64,000 nucleotides of DNA from Candidatus Gallipaludibacter merdavium (GTDB lineage Bacteria; Bacteroidota; Bacteroidia; Bacteroidales; Paludibacteraceae), in the NCBI GenBank assembly GCA_017694875.1, contig JADIMG010000055.1:1-64000 (forward strand). The letters are read 5' to 3'. Both the position numbers and the translations under genes were made by a program. The notes under the pieces were generated by a model. That model made no database searches, was not told the DNA's origin, and saw only the letters and a program-made list of their open reading frames with translations. This document shows positions 25,317 through 35,002 of this stretch, piece by piece (within the stretch, counting starts at the first letter, position 1; every line of letters begins with the position of its first letter).

Positions 25317-25934
25317 TTATTCCGTTGGGGTGTTATTGTCAACAGAATCATTTTCTGTTTCATCGGCAAACGGGAATATGCCTTGAGGTTTCTTGATGGT
25401 ATATTGTGTCATTGTTTGGTTGGATTCAAAACCGATACCAATGATAATGGATGCAGCCCGTGTTATCTTGATGATACTGTCGGAATAAATCCGTTCCGCT
25501 TTTTGGTCCCAATAGAGCAGTGGGGTTTCAAATTGTTCACCCTGTTGGTTGACGGCATAGACATTTCCCCGTAATTCCCAAATTTGCGGCTTTTCATTGT
25601 AACGTGCATAGTCACCTCTGATTGTCGCATCTATGCTAAGATCTTCATTGAATTTTTCGAGCAATATACCTTTGGGAAAATCCCAATATGGATCTTTGGC
25701 CTTATCATATATGAGCCAGTCAGGGGCTGCTATCCTGTATCGTGTGATTCCAGAATCAGAGATAACGGTTGTTACTTCAGTAGCCTCAAGACTGGCCATA
25801 GCTTCCCTATTGACTACGGCATCAATCTTGTCTGGTTGTTCCTTCTTGCACGATGGTGCAATAACAAACAAAGCAACCCCTATGAAAAGGGTTGCCATGT
25901 TATATGATTTCATTTTGAATAGATGTTTCAGCAT
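25317..25934 (-). CDS. lptC: LPS export protein LptC
   Basis: This 205-residue protein is predicted to be anchored in the inner membrane, by a membrane segment with a lipobox-like IAPSC at Cys29, and to hand LPS from the LptBFG transporter to LptA. The beta-jellyroll body shows family motifs (TTVISDSGITRYRIAAP, GDYARYN, LRGNVYAVN, TPLLYWDQ). The ATG at 25934 shares a base with the upstream stop (TAATG), which supports that start; a second candidate is 25913. It is the last gene of the coaX unit. Confidence 0.87.
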   Translation of the reverse strand: MLKHLFKMKSYNMATLFIGVALFVIAPSCKKEQPDKIDAVVNREAMASLEATEVTTVISDSGITRYRIAAPDWLIYDKAKDPYWDFPKGILLEKFNEDLSIDATIRGDYARYNEKPQIWELRGNVYAVNQQGEQFETPLLYWDQKAERIYSDSIIKITRAASIIIGIGFESNQTMTQYTIKKPQGIFPFADETENDSVDNNTPTE

Positions 25935-27253
25935 TAACGGCAAGTAGTAGTTACGCCAATCCAACCACCCACAGTATAAGGCTTGCCTTCACCCAAGTCG
26001 GCATGGAAGAATATTTCTTCTGTATTGGGGAAATGACGGCTGTACATATTTATATATTTGTCAGCTTCTTCTGCGCAGCTAGGATCCACTTGTTTTGCAC
26101 GGCGCAATTCATCTACAGCTACCCAATAGACCGTCTTATTCAGGATAGGGTCATCATATGGTTGTGAAGCGGCATACATATGTGCTACTAAAATATATGG
26201 TTTACCTGTTGTCGGGTCATATTCAGATGCTTTGCGGGCATGAACACGTGCAGTCGGATAGTTTTTCAATTCACTGTAATAGATATAGGCAATCATATAT
26301 TCATAATTGCTCTTGTCTTTGTTGTCTTCTGCCAAGTTAACAGCTTCCTCGAAGTATTTAATAGCTTCATTGTAGTCTTTGTTCTTATAGCACACGGCTG
26401 CACATCCACTGGCTGATTTAGCGGTTGGAGAAATCTTGTGTGCTGCTGTGGAAGCGGCGAAATAGACTTCAGATTCTTTGCAATCCATCTGTTCATAGAA
26501 CTCTATAATCTTAGACAATACTTCAAGATTGGTTGTGTTGGCGGCCACTTTATCTTTGTATATGTTATCCAACGTATTGCAATCAGCTACACCGCTTTGT
26601 ACAAACATGGCATCCAATACCTGCTTTTGTTGGGCAGCAGAGGCTGCGTAACGGTCTGATGGATTGGAAGCAATGGCATCCAAATAAGCACCGGCTTTCA
26701 AATAATCGCTAATGAATTTTTCTGCGGTTTCGGGTTTTGCCTTATAGATGTTGGCTGACAAAGCTACAAATTGCGTCAAGACAGCCACGTCAGCTTCTGT
26801 CTTCAAACTGTCAACAGCAGTTTCCAACCATTGATATGCATTTTCTTTCAGTTGGTCTTCCGGAAAATATGTGATGTAGTCCAATGCTTTTCTACCCAAA
26901 ATCCATGGAGTAGGGTAACGGCTGTCATCACCAAAATATTGTATACGCTTATCATACATTTCCATCAAGCGGTTACGCAATACGTCAATTTCCTTCGGGT
27001 CTTTGGTTTGGCTTAATTGCCATACCAAAATGTTCCGCCCGTGTGAATAGATGGCTTTATTGGCGCTCGGGCATTCTGTGTATGCTTTTAGCCATGGACC
27101 GGCAGCATCTGCATACTGTTTATTTTTTGCCGATTCGTTGAACAAACTGATGTTAATTAAACATTCCTCTGAAATCGTTGAACTTTCCTGGGCAACTGCA
27201 AATACAGAGCCCAATGCAACGAAGGCGAGCATAAATAAAGATTTCTTTTTCAT
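25934..27253 (-). CDS. Exported tetratricopeptide repeat protein
   Basis: The 439-residue protein has a signal peptide (cleaved near VAQE, about residue 21). A region of helical repeats follows, with recognisable TPR units near 290-375 (CYKNKDYNEAIKYFEEAVNL and ARVHARKASEYDPTTGKPY). Such proteins scaffold envelope complexes. It sits 20 bases after the FadL-like barrel gene and is translationally coupled to lptC, so a part in outer membrane or LPS assembly is possible but unproven. Confidence 0.83.
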   Translation of the reverse strand: MKKKSLFMLAFVALGSVFAVAQESSTISEECLINISLFNESAKNKQYADAAGPWLKAYTECPSANKAIYSHGRNILVWQLSQTKDPKEIDVLRNRLMEMYDKRIQYFGDDSRYPTPWILGRKALDYITYFPEDQLKENAYQWLETAVDSLKTEADVAVLTQFVALSANIYKAKPETAEKFISDYLKAGAYLDAIASNPSDRYAASAAQQKQVLDAMFVQSGVADCNTLDNIYKDKVAANTTNLEVLSKIIEFYEQMDCKESEVYFAASTAAHKISPTAKSASGCAAVCYKNKDYNEAIKYFEEAVNLAEDNKDKSNYEYMIAYIYYSELKNYPTARVHARKASEYDPTTGKPYILVAHMYAASQPYDDPILNKTVYWVAVDELRRAKQVDPSCAEEADKYINMYSRHFPNTEEIFFHADLGEGKPYTVGGWIGVTTTCR

Positions 27254-27273
27254 GTTGTATTATTTTAACAAAG

Positions 27274-28518
27274 TTATAATTTGCGTTTAAAGAACCATAG
27301 CTCATTAAAGCTGGCATTGATTGTAAACCGGAAGTAATCTTCTCGCAATGTAGTTAATGTTCCTTTCTTGCCATACTCAAATGTAGTGTTTATAAATGTT
27401 TTTGAATTACGTAACGGAAAACCTATTCCAAAACTAATGCCAAAATTTTTTACATTGTTATCAAATGCTTTTACATAGGGTGTTTCTACATATCCTCCCA
27501 AGCGGAAAGCCATATGGTCAAAATAATCTTTTCCCAATGGATCATGACGATATTCAGCTCCTATAGATATTCGTTGGCTGTTGTTCAAGCTGTCTGTTCT
27601 GCCGAAATAATTGGCTTTTGACCATTCCTGCAGCGAATAATCCACACCGATGGTAATGCGGTTGTCGTATGTATAGCTTAAGCCTGCTCCGTAATAAGCC
27701 GGCAAATCAAACCCTCCGTTGCTGTTAATGGTAGTATCTAAAGTTGTGGTTTCTATCTGACTGAAACTTCCGTTCAATTTGGATTTGAATTCGTATATCA
27801 CTCCTAATGTTACTTCATGTTTCTTTGCGAAGGTATGATAGAATTGTGCTCCGAACCTGAAACGAAAATCACTTACCTTTATTGTGTTACTTTGTTGTAA
27901 AGAGGAATAGGAACTGTTGTTGAAAGAAAGTTGGCGATAATTGCTGATGTCACCAAACATATAGTAGGCATTAGCGCCAAGAGATATATGCTTGAACAAT
28001 TCAAAAGAGAGCCCCAAATAAACCTCACTGATGCCACCTGTACCATAGAACATGGAAGTATAGTCAATTGTATTTGGATCGTCCTGAGGATTGACAGGCA
28101 TGCTTACGCTGCCGTTCTGTGCAAATTCATATCCGACAGATGAATAGGGAAGCACCCCAGCACTGCAACCTAACCAGCCGGTTATAGGAAATTGCAGTGT
28201 AACATATTCCAGATTACCATTGAATGTATTTCTTATTCCGTTTGCATCGCTGAAATGTGTCAACAATCCAGATATTCCTACGTCAAACATGAACGTAAGA
28301 CTATCGACAGAACTATATGAAGCCGGATTTACCGCATTAATACTGCGATTGCTACGCATTGCAATGGACGTACCACCCATTGCACGATATTCGCCGTTTG
28401 TGTTGTTGCTCAAATCGCCATACCCAAAACGGGTATATGGTGAATTTGTGTTATTCTGAGAATATATACATATAGAAAGACCAATAAAGGTCGCCAGTAA
28501 GAAGATTTTTTTATACAT
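27274..28518 (-). CDS. FadL/OmpP1-like outer membrane beta-barrel protein
   Basis: This 414-residue protein has a signal peptide (cut near IYSQ, about 21). N-terminal segments resemble the FadL hatch (NSPYTRFGYGDL, YRAMGGTSIAM, NAVNPASYSSVDSL) and alternating beta strands run to the end. FadL-like channels admit hydrophobic compounds. It overlaps the 3' end of coaX by eight bases and precedes the TPR gene, the order usually seen in Bacteroidales. The transported molecule is unknown. Confidence 0.82.
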   Translation of the reverse strand: MYKKIFLLATFIGLSICIYSQNNTNSPYTRFGYGDLSNNTNGEYRAMGGTSIAMRSNRSINAVNPASYSSVDSLTFMFDVGISGLLTHFSDANGIRNTFNGNLEYVTLQFPITGWLGCSAGVLPYSSVGYEFAQNGSVSMPVNPQDDPNTIDYTSMFYGTGGISEVYLGLSFELFKHISLGANAYYMFGDISNYRQLSFNNSSYSSLQQSNTIKVSDFRFRFGAQFYHTFAKKHEVTLGVIYEFKSKLNGSFSQIETTTLDTTINSNGGFDLPAYYGAGLSYTYDNRITIGVDYSLQEWSKANYFGRTDSLNNSQRISIGAEYRHDPLGKDYFDHMAFRLGGYVETPYVKAFDNNVKNFGISFGIGFPLRNSKTFINTTFEYGKKGTLTTLREDYFRFTINASFNELWFFKRKL

Positions 28519-29239
28519 TATACTCCAATATCCTATTAAGTCCTATCAGCACCAAGTTTCTCTCTGCAAAAGTCGTAATTTTAAGTCGATTATGAAAATA
28601 AGAAAAATTTCCTCCCGTTAAAAAAACGGAAAGATAGGGATATATTTCTCTATAATGTCGTATATAACCTTCCATTTCATACAAAATGCCGTTCATTACA
28701 CCATTCAATATAGCCTTTCGCGTGTCTTTTCCGGTTAATTCGTAAATGTCTTTTTCGCTAGGTTCAACGTAGGGAAGGCTAGATGTGTAATCGTGGAGTG
28801 CACAAAAACGCATTTTCATACCGGGAGCAATGTTTCCACCCACAAATTGTCCGTCTGCGCTGACCAAATCATATGTGATGGCTGAACCAGCATCGATTAC
28901 AAGTAAAGGATTTCCCGCTCCCAGACTATAGGCGCCGACAGCAGCTGCCAAGCGGTCATTGCCTAATGTTTGTGGCGTGGAATAAGTGTTGACAAGCGGA
29001 ATGGGTGTCTTATATGACAATTCTATATAGTTATCCAAATGATCTGCTAACCATGTGCGTACAGCATCGTTTTCGACGCAAACGGAACAGAATATGGCGC
29101 GCTCTATCGGATATGTACGAAATATCTCGTCGGCCAGTGATGACTCAAAACGCTTAAATAAATAAGTATCAACTAAACGGTTGCCATCAAACACGGCAAT
29201 CTTTATACGGGAATTCCCTTGGTCAACGCAAAGATTCAT
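28511..29239 (-). CDS. coaX: Type III pantothenate kinase
   Basis: This 242-residue enzyme phosphorylates pantothenate in the first step of CoA synthesis. The ASKHA-fold signatures are visible: DQGNSRIK at the N-terminus (phosphate loop), GNDRLAAAVGAY (about 112-123), VIDAGSAITYD (about 133-143) and LTGGN near the C-terminus. The start at 29239 (ATG) was preferred to a TTG two codons upstream. It overlaps the FadL-like gene by eight bases. A TACCTTTG box lies at 29286-29279. Confidence 0.93.
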   Translation of the reverse strand: MNLCVDQGNSRIKIAVFDGNRLVDTYLFKRFESSLADEIFRTYPIERAIFCSVCVENDAVRTWLADHLDNYIELSYKTPIPLVNTYSTPQTLGNDRLAAAVGAYSLGAGNPLLVIDAGSAITYDLVSADGQFVGGNIAPGMKMRFCALHDYTSSLPYVEPSEKDIYELTGKDTRKAILNGVMNGILYEMEGYIRHYREIYPYLSVFLTGGNFSYFHNRLKITTFAERNLVLIGLNRILEYNV

Positions 29240-29315
29240 ATACAAATAGAAATCATGCTAAAACGTAAAAACAGGTTGCAAAGGTAATAAAAAAAAGGGA
29301 AATGGTTTCGCTATA

Positions 29316-29347
29316 AAAAAGAAACGTTCGTCAATAAGACGAACGTT
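29316..29347 (-). terminator. Terminator of the small Glu-rich lipoprotein gene
   Basis: On the minus strand AACGTTCGTC (29347-29338) pairs perfectly with GACGAACGTT (29332-29323), followed by TTCTTTTTT. Confidence 0.88.
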
Positions 29348-29405
29348 ATGTTGTTGGAGGTATGATAATCTATAATTGTCATACCTTGAGTTGTGTTAGC
29401 AGGGC

Positions 29406-29612
29406 TTATTCAGCAACTTCTTCTACAACTTCTTCTACAACTACAGTTGTGTCAACAACAGCAGTTGAATCAGTACAAGGAGCTTCTACAACTTCTTCTA
29501 CTACAGCAGCTTCTTCTACTGCAGGAGTTGCTTCTTCTTCTGTGGTTGCTGCTTTTTTTCCACATGCAGCAAATGCCATTGCTACAGCACAAAACAAAAA
29601 TACCTTTTTCAT
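29406..29612 (-). CDS. Small Glu/Val/Ala-rich lipoprotein
   Basis: This 68-residue protein has a clear lipoprotein signal (AFAACGKK, Cys17). Its mature part is almost only Glu, Val, Ala and Thr, with repeated EEVVEE units, so it should be acidic and extended or coiled. The gene has its own -7 box (TACTTTTG) and a strong terminator, which supports it as real although short and low in complexity. Similar tiny acidic lipoproteins occur in other Bacteroides genomes. The function is unknown; a periplasmic spacer or cation-binding role would fit. Confidence 0.82.
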   Translation of the reverse strand: MKKVFLFCAVAMAFAACGKKAATTEEEATPAVEEAAVVEEVVEAPCTDSTAVVDTTVVVEEVVEEVAE

Positions 29613-29664
29613 TTCCTTTGCTTTTTAGTGTTAAACATAAAAACGTGTGTAATAAATAACGGCG

Positions 29665-29696
29665 CAAAAGTACAGCATTTTTTCGATATGCAATGA
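29665..29696 (-). promoter_or_regulatory. Promoter of the small lipoprotein gene
   Basis: On the minus strand ATTG (29696-29693) and TACTTTTG (29672-29665) are 20 bases apart. Confidence 0.6.
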
Positions 29697-29778
29697 AAAT
29701 GGACTACTTTTTTTTCGATTTTTTTTTGATCTGCCGAAAAAAGCTGCAAATCATTATCATGCAATGCGTTGTATGTTG

Positions 29779-31521
29779 TTATTTACCCATACTGGTAGTG
29801 TATAGATAGCGCTTGATACTTTTTTTCGGGGTCTTTTCAAATTCGTATGGATATAACTGAATTCGGCTTATTCCTTCATAGGAGGCAACCAAGGTGTTTA
29901 GCGTCTTCCTGTTTTCTTCCATACGTTCTTGAAGCTCCTTCTGTGTCAGGTGTTCAGCGTCAACAGCTTCATAATCAGGGCAAACCAATGCTACTAACTT
30001 ACCGTCTTGTTGTAAAACAAGGCTTTCCATTACATAAGGCATGTTGTTTAGTTTAGCCTCAATTTCTTCCGGATAAATGTTTTGGCCGCTTGGACCCAGT
30101 AGCATTGTTTTGCTTCTACCGCGGATGAAAATGTTCTTGTTGGCATCAACGTAACCGAGGTCGCCTGTTTTCAACCAGCCATCTTCTGTAAAGCTTAGTC
30201 TGGTCGCTTCTTCGTTTTTATAATAGCCCGACATCACGTTTTCTCCACGCACTTCTATTTCACCGATACCTGTTTCCGGGTGTGGATTTACAATGCGGAT
30301 TTCCATTGTCGGCAATATACGTCCAGCTGAGAATGGAACGTATTCGTCTTTGTTGGCATATGAAATCAACGGTGCACATTCGGTCATACCATATCCCACG
30401 GTGAATGGGAACTTGATTTTATGGAAGAATTCTTCTACTTCAGCATTGAGTGGTGCGCCACCGACTATTACTTGAGTAAATTCTCCACCAAATGCATCTA
30501 CCAGTTTCTTTCTGACCTGTGCCAAGATGGTTTGATCTAAAAATGGGACACGCAACACCCACCGCATGGATGGTTTGGCCAACATGGGGAGAATTTGTTT
30601 CTTATATATCTTTTCGATAATCAGTGGAACGCAGAAGATGGCATTGGGTTTTACTTCGGCAAAGGCTTTCAACAAAATCTTGGGCGAAGGGGTTTTCCCA
30701 ATAAAATAGGTGTGTGCACCAGAGCATACACTGGTCAGGAAATCAAATGCACAACCATAAGCATGTGCCAATGGAAGAAATGCTACTGCACGTTTCCCGC
30801 GTGAAAGAAGTTCTGTGCTGAATCCAAATGTGACGTTTCCTGCCAGAGCATTACCACTGGTCATGACACCCTTGCTAAAGCCGGTAGTTCCAGAGGTATA
30901 ATTGATGGAAACTATTTCACTGTTGGGCTTGTCTACATAGCGTACACAATCGGGATAAAATCCCTCGGGATATTTTTCTGTAAAAAGTTTCTCGATTCTT
31001 GCCATGCTTACCTGCTCAGCTGTAAAAGGAGCTTCGTGAGGAATGTGGGCTTCCTGTTCAGATTCTGCTTCTTCGTCGAGCAAACGTGGTTTGGTATGGT
31101 CAACAATAGTAATTAGCGAGAATTTATTTAGCGAAAAAACAGCTTCTACCGTAATAAGTTTTTCCTCTTCCAGATTTTCCCAAATGTTGTCACTGGCAAA
31201 CAGAAGTTTGGATTCGGAGTGATTGGTTATATGGTGGATATCATTGGCGTTGAAATCTTGTAATATCGGTACAATGATGGCACCATATGTAACTGTTGCA
31301 ATATAGGTAATTGCCCAATAGCTATTGTTTCTACCTACCAGCGCAATTTTGTCGTTAGGCTTGATGCCGCATTCCTGAAATAGTATGTGCAATTTAGCGA
31401 CTTCTCTTGCCACCTCTTCATAAGTGAATGTCAAGCCTTCTCCATAATTGGTGAAAGCCGGAAGCTCCCAATTGGCACGGAAAGAATCTTCAAAAAGACG
31501 AATGAAATTTTCTTTAACCAT
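29779..31521 (-). CDS. Long-chain acyl-CoA ligase (AMP-forming)
   Basis: This 580-residue enzyme activates fatty acids through an acyl-adenylate. YTSGTTGFSKG (208-218) is the AMP-binding P-loop, GYGMTECAPLIS near 365 and DGWLKTGDLGYVD near 465 are further signatures, and the C-terminal Lys lies in TPKKSIKRYLY. The start at 31521 was chosen because 51 upstream codons read through a good promoter and lack family similarity. It is transcribed alone. It could act on exogenous fatty acids or in membrane lipid turnover. Confidence 0.93.
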   Translation of the reverse strand: MVKENFIRLFEDSFRANWELPAFTNYGEGLTFTYEEVAREVAKLHILFQECGIKPNDKIALVGRNNSYWAITYIATVTYGAIIVPILQDFNANDIHHITNHSESKLLFASDNIWENLEEEKLITVEAVFSLNKFSLITIVDHTKPRLLDEEAESEQEAHIPHEAPFTAEQVSMARIEKLFTEKYPEGFYPDCVRYVDKPNSEIVSINYTSGTTGFSKGVMTSGNALAGNVTFGFSTELLSRGKRAVAFLPLAHAYGCAFDFLTSVCSGAHTYFIGKTPSPKILLKAFAEVKPNAIFCVPLIIEKIYKKQILPMLAKPSMRWVLRVPFLDQTILAQVRKKLVDAFGGEFTQVIVGGAPLNAEVEEFFHKIKFPFTVGYGMTECAPLISYANKDEYVPFSAGRILPTMEIRIVNPHPETGIGEIEVRGENVMSGYYKNEEATRLSFTEDGWLKTGDLGYVDANKNIFIRGRSKTMLLGPSGQNIYPEEIEAKLNNMPYVMESLVLQQDGKLVALVCPDYEAVDAEHLTQKELQERMEENRKTLNTLVASYEGISRIQLYPYEFEKTPKKSIKRYLYTTSMGK

Positions 31522-31611
31522 AATCTTTTTACTAAAGTTACATACAAATCCACAGAAAGGAATCTGATGACGAAAGTCAAAGATTTTTCTCTGGAGGATA
31601 CAAATTTGCTG

Positions 31612-31643
31612 CAAAGATATGAAAAATGCGCATTTTACACAAA
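31612..31643 (-). promoter_or_regulatory. Promoter of the acyl-CoA ligase gene
   Basis: On the minus strand TTTG (31643-31640) and TATCTTTG (31619-31612) are exactly 20 bases apart. Confidence 0.82.
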
Positions 31644-31681
31644 AGTGTGCATCATTTTGATTGAATCTGCCCATATAGACA

Positions 31682-31708
31682 ACAAGCCTTAAAGTCTTTA
31701 AGGCTTGT
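31682..31708. other. Perfect 12-bp inverted repeat
   Basis: ACAAGCCTTAAA (31682-31693) and TTTAAGGCTTGT (31697-31708) are perfect inverted copies with a 3-base loop. There is no T run on either side, so it is either a hairpin terminator of weak type for the gene at 31730 or a protein-binding palindrome near the ligase promoter. Confidence 0.6.
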
Positions 31709-31729
31709 GCATGGGGAATCGTGATGGAT

Positions 31730-32107
31730 TTATCTTACGGCCACAATACTGTCTACCACAAATTTATTGACGCCACGCCATGGTAATGTTCCCAAATATT
31801 CCTTGTAATGCAATTCTACTTGTTTCCCACTGCAGCGCATCAAAGAATCGGCAATGGCTTTGTCTGTTACGGAAAAAGTAAATTCATACGATTGGATGGT
31901 AGCTCCTGTCTTTTTTGAGTTAAATCCGGATTGTATTACTTTCCCTTCGTATGTTTTGAATACATAACCTTTGTGTACCATATAGTTTAATTCACCGGCC
32001 TTAACTCCATCACCAAATACAAAATAGAATTTGATGTAGATGAAAAGTGCCAGAGCAATTATTATGATAATACTACTGATAGTAATGATTTTTGCTTTAA
32101 TAGACAT
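31730..32107 (-). CDS. Conserved hypothetical membrane-anchored protein
   Basis: The 125-residue protein has one N-terminal membrane helix (about 9-29, rich in Ile) and a periplasmic beta-rich domain with segments KGYVFKTYEGKVIQSGF, YEFTFSVTDKAIADSLM and LHYKEYLGTLPWRG. It resembles small conserved proteins of Bacteroidales but I recognise no function. The start at 32107 is the first that puts the helix at the N-terminus; a longer frame adds 31 residues without a signal. It is 106 bases downstream of the M28 peptidase gene. Confidence 0.75.
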   Translation of the reverse strand: MSIKAKIITISSIIIIIALALFIYIKFYFVFGDGVKAGELNYMVHKGYVFKTYEGKVIQSGFNSKKTGATIQSYEFTFSVTDKAIADSLMRCSGKQVELHYKEYLGTLPWRGVNKFVVDSIVAVR

Positions 32108-32213
32108 AGGCTTTTTTATTTTATCGGTTTTTCCCTTTACAGAATGCAAATTTATATGTTTTGCTAAAATAAGCAAGGGCTGCATTGAACTTTTGCGCAA
32201 TAACCTTTTGTTT

Positions 32214-33818
32214 TCATTTTATACATTTCAAGATGCATAGGACAGATGTTAGTACATAGCATCCTACAAACAATAAGACGCCGACCGATCCGATGGTAAG
32301 TGCAGTGTAAAATATATAGCCCATGCTTATTGCGTATAGAAGAAGTGGTATGAAAGCAAAATACCCCCATATGTTCCAGCGTATAAGGCGGTATAGCACA
32401 ATGGTGAATGATATGCACAGCAAAGGAATTAGGAAAAAGAAATTTTCTCCGTTCAGAAACAGATAAGAAAGGATGGATAACAAGATTAGTGTGATGATGG
32501 TGCCGCTTCCATTGAATTGCATTTTTTTCCATACCCAGACAATGCTTGCCACAAGTCCAGCCAACAATAGGAAAAGCAGTAAGTTATCACATCCGACATA
32601 ACGTATGTCAACTGGATTAAATGCCAGTCCGTATGCTTTGCTGACAAGATATGCGACTGCTGTTCCGAGACAAGCCCAAGCAAGGGCAATTCCCGTAATT
32701 ATTCCTGCCTCTTTCATGGCATTTCCAAATTTCAGGTTGCCGTGACGTTTCATTATAACCAATGCCCAGATGCTCAATAGCAAAATGATAAGATTGCTTA
32801 TTAACCAAGTTGTTCTGTTGTATAAACACATACCGAATGGGGGAAGTGTGAAATAAACTGCGTCTTCCTCCCCTTTGAAAGACTCTTTTGTGTAGGATGG
32901 GTTTGTCAAATACTCTTTGATGATGGGTGCCAATTGTCCTCCGTAGTGTGCAATGCTGCGCGGAGAGATATTGTCAAAATGGTCTTTATCTGTGTGGTAA
33001 TACCTTAAATTGTCGATTACGGAAAAGTTGAGTCCTGCTATGTCGTTTTTGATTATACTGAAATCCGTGTTGTTGGGTAATACTCTATATACGGAGGCAG
33101 TCAGTGAGTAACCATAAGGATATTGTGCTTCCTTGTACAATTCCATGATTTTGTTGTTCTGGGGTGAGGTTTCAAAAAGCAGAGCCGGCCCTTTGACGCC
33201 ACGTGCGTCAATATTGCATGCCAAAGCAACATCTTCAAACAACTCCGGATGGTTGGCGTATATGGTTTTCATGCCGACCATTTTAGGCTCTTCACAGTCG
33301 GTTAGCAATATACGGATACCATTGCTCCATTCATTTCTGTAGGTTAGAGCACCCCTTGCCAGTTCCAGACAAATCCCTACGCCATATCCGTCGTCGGCAG
33401 CCCCGAATGAATAGACAGTTGTCCCTCTTACGTCCTGTGCGAAACGTGAATCATAGTGAGCTATGAGTAGAATGTAGGAAATGTTTTCTGTGGCGGACGG
33501 AGCAAAATCGGCAACGATATTGTCGACGTATGTATGGCCAGTGACATAGTTCTTAACTGAATCTTCATGGAAGATGCGGACGTCTCCACCCAATTCTCTT
33601 AAGCGTGCAACCAGATAGTCTCTTATTTTGGCGCGTTCATTTGGATGTTCCACAGAGTGTGGTGTCTGTGCAATGACGGCAATGTCGTCCACCACATTTT
33701 TTGTATGGAAATTGTATTTCTTGTTGTGGAGTGGAGGATAATACAAGGAACTAAATGTTGCGATGATGGCAAATAGGGTAATCAAACCCAAGACAAAATA
33801 TTTTGTGTATTGTTTCAT
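32214..33818 (-). CDS. M28 family metallopeptidase with C-terminal membrane domain
   Basis: This 534-residue protein is anchored by a helix at 7-26. A zinc aminopeptidase domain of family M28 follows (about 40-305) with ligands His121 and Asp123 (HYDS), Asp142 (AADDGYG), Glu175/176 (DCEE) and Asp204 (DAR), plus a His in RYYHTDKDHFD. The last 200 residues hold about six membrane helices. The catalytic domain should face the periplasm. The domain order resembles the eukaryotic Fxna/ERMP1 peptidases. The start overlaps the mutY stop by four bases. Confidence 0.88.
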   Translation of the reverse strand: MKQYTKYFVLGLITLFAIIATFSSLYYPPLHNKKYNFHTKNVVDDIAVIAQTPHSVEHPNERAKIRDYLVARLRELGGDVRIFHEDSVKNYVTGHTYVDNIVADFAPSATENISYILLIAHYDSRFAQDVRGTTVYSFGAADDGYGVGICLELARGALTYRNEWSNGIRILLTDCEEPKMVGMKTIYANHPELFEDVALACNIDARGVKGPALLFETSPQNNKIMELYKEAQYPYGYSLTASVYRVLPNNTDFSIIKNDIAGLNFSVIDNLRYYHTDKDHFDNISPRSIAHYGGQLAPIIKEYLTNPSYTKESFKGEEDAVYFTLPPFGMCLYNRTTWLISNLIILLLSIWALVIMKRHGNLKFGNAMKEAGIITGIALAWACLGTAVAYLVSKAYGLAFNPVDIRYVGCDNLLLFLLLAGLVASIVWVWKKMQFNGSGTIITLILLSILSYLFLNGENFFFLIPLLCISFTIVLYRLIRWNIWGYFAFIPLLLYAISMGYIFYTALTIGSVGVLLFVGCYVLTSVLCILKCIK

Positions 33819-34885
33819 GGCTGGTTCAATTTGATGTCGTTGTTGAGTAATTCAATGATTCGTGGGACGGCGTACACGTCAGCTTTTTCCGGTTGTACGC
33901 CTATTAGCTTGGCCAGAGCCGGTGTTTCTTTTGAAAGTCTGACTTCTGTCAATTGGGCCAGAATATGCTGGTGGCTCAAGACATGTTTACGGATGCCGCT
34001 TTGTCGGGTTATGTATATATTGCTATTCCCTTCAGTCCAATTCAGAAACGTAGGGTGGGTGAGCAACGATTTTGTGTCGAGGGGTTCTTCTGTTTCAATC
34101 AATGGATATTCATACAAATGTTTCCATATATCTTCTCCCGTTCGCTTTTGTAAATAGAATGTATTTCCTATGATGAAGCGTATATAATGGAAATATCTGA
34201 TGCGGATTTTGGTTTTCTTTTCCTTAATAGGTAATATGGATGCTGTCTCTTTTCCTGCGCTTTTACACCAGGTGGTCAATGGGCATTGTTGACAGTTAGG
34301 TGTTCCTGGCACGCATTGAAGGGCACCTAGTTCCATCATGGCTTGGTTGTGCAAAGCCGCATGTTGAGGGTCCAATAGCTCCTGCGCCAATTGCGCATAA
34401 TGCTTTTTTCCTGCAGTTGTGTCAATTGGAATCTCACATTCTGTTAATCGTGCCAATACACGATAGACATTGCCGTCGACTACTGCTATGGGAGTGTTGT
34501 AGGCAAAAGAGCAGATGGCAGCAGTGGTATAGTCGCCTATCCCTTTTAGAAGTCGTACCTCCTTAGGGTCACGTGGAAAAAAACCTTTGTGTTTTTCCAT
34601 AATCTGATGGGCTGCTGTATGTAGGTTACGCGCACGGCTGTAATATCCCAACCCTTGCCAAAGACGGAGAATTTCATCTTCTTGAGCTTCTGCTAATGTT
34701 TGAACATTGGGAAAACGCTCCATAAAGCGTAAGTAATAATCATATCCTTGTGCAACTCTTGTTTGCTGAAGAATGATTTCGGATATCCATATGGCATATG
34801 GGTCTTTTGTGTCTCGCCATGGCAAAATGCGCTTGTTGCGTTCATACCATAATGCCAATGCTTTTCTGATTTCCTCTTTGTTCAT
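33815..34885 (-). CDS. mutY: A/G-specific adenine glycosylase
   Basis: The 356-residue DNA repair enzyme removes adenine paired with 8-oxoguanine. Catalytic residues are Glu36 (SEIILQQT) and Asp137 (VVDGNV). The HhH motif is LKGIGDYTTAA (113-123). The 4Fe-4S cluster has Cys191, Cys198, Cys201, Cys207 (C-X6-C-X2-C-X5-C). The C-terminal 130 residues form the NUDIX-like 8-oxoG recognition domain. Length is typical. It forms a pair with the M28 peptidase gene. Confidence 0.96.
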   Translation of the reverse strand: MNKEEIRKALALWYERNKRILPWRDTKDPYAIWISEIILQQTRVAQGYDYYLRFMERFPNVQTLAEAQEDEILRLWQGLGYYSRARNLHTAAHQIMEKHKGFFPRDPKEVRLLKGIGDYTTAAICSFAYNTPIAVVDGNVYRVLARLTECEIPIDTTAGKKHYAQLAQELLDPQHAALHNQAMMELGALQCVPGTPNCQQCPLTTWCKSAGKETASILPIKEKKTKIRIRYFHYIRFIIGNTFYLQKRTGEDIWKHLYEYPLIETEEPLDTKSLLTHPTFLNWTEGNSNIYITRQSGIRKHVLSHQHILAQLTEVRLSKETPALAKLIGVQPEKADVYAVPRIIELLNNDIKLNQP

Positions 34886-35002
34886 GCGAAAAATTAATAG
34901 CTAAGCAAAAATACGTATTTGAATTGAATAATAAAAGACTATTCGGACGTTGATGCGTTTTTATAGGCTATAATGGTTGGAATGGAAAACTTTTTGTCTG
35001 TT

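Noticed and set aside
29362-29659. Two plus-strand Ser/Thr- and Leu/Gln-rich frames
   Set aside because: Mirror images of the repeat codons in the minus-strand small lipoprotein gene, which has the lipobox, promoter and terminator.
31682-31708. Reading the perfect inverted repeat as a rho-independent terminator
   Set aside because: No T run on either strand; kept only as an unexplained palindrome.
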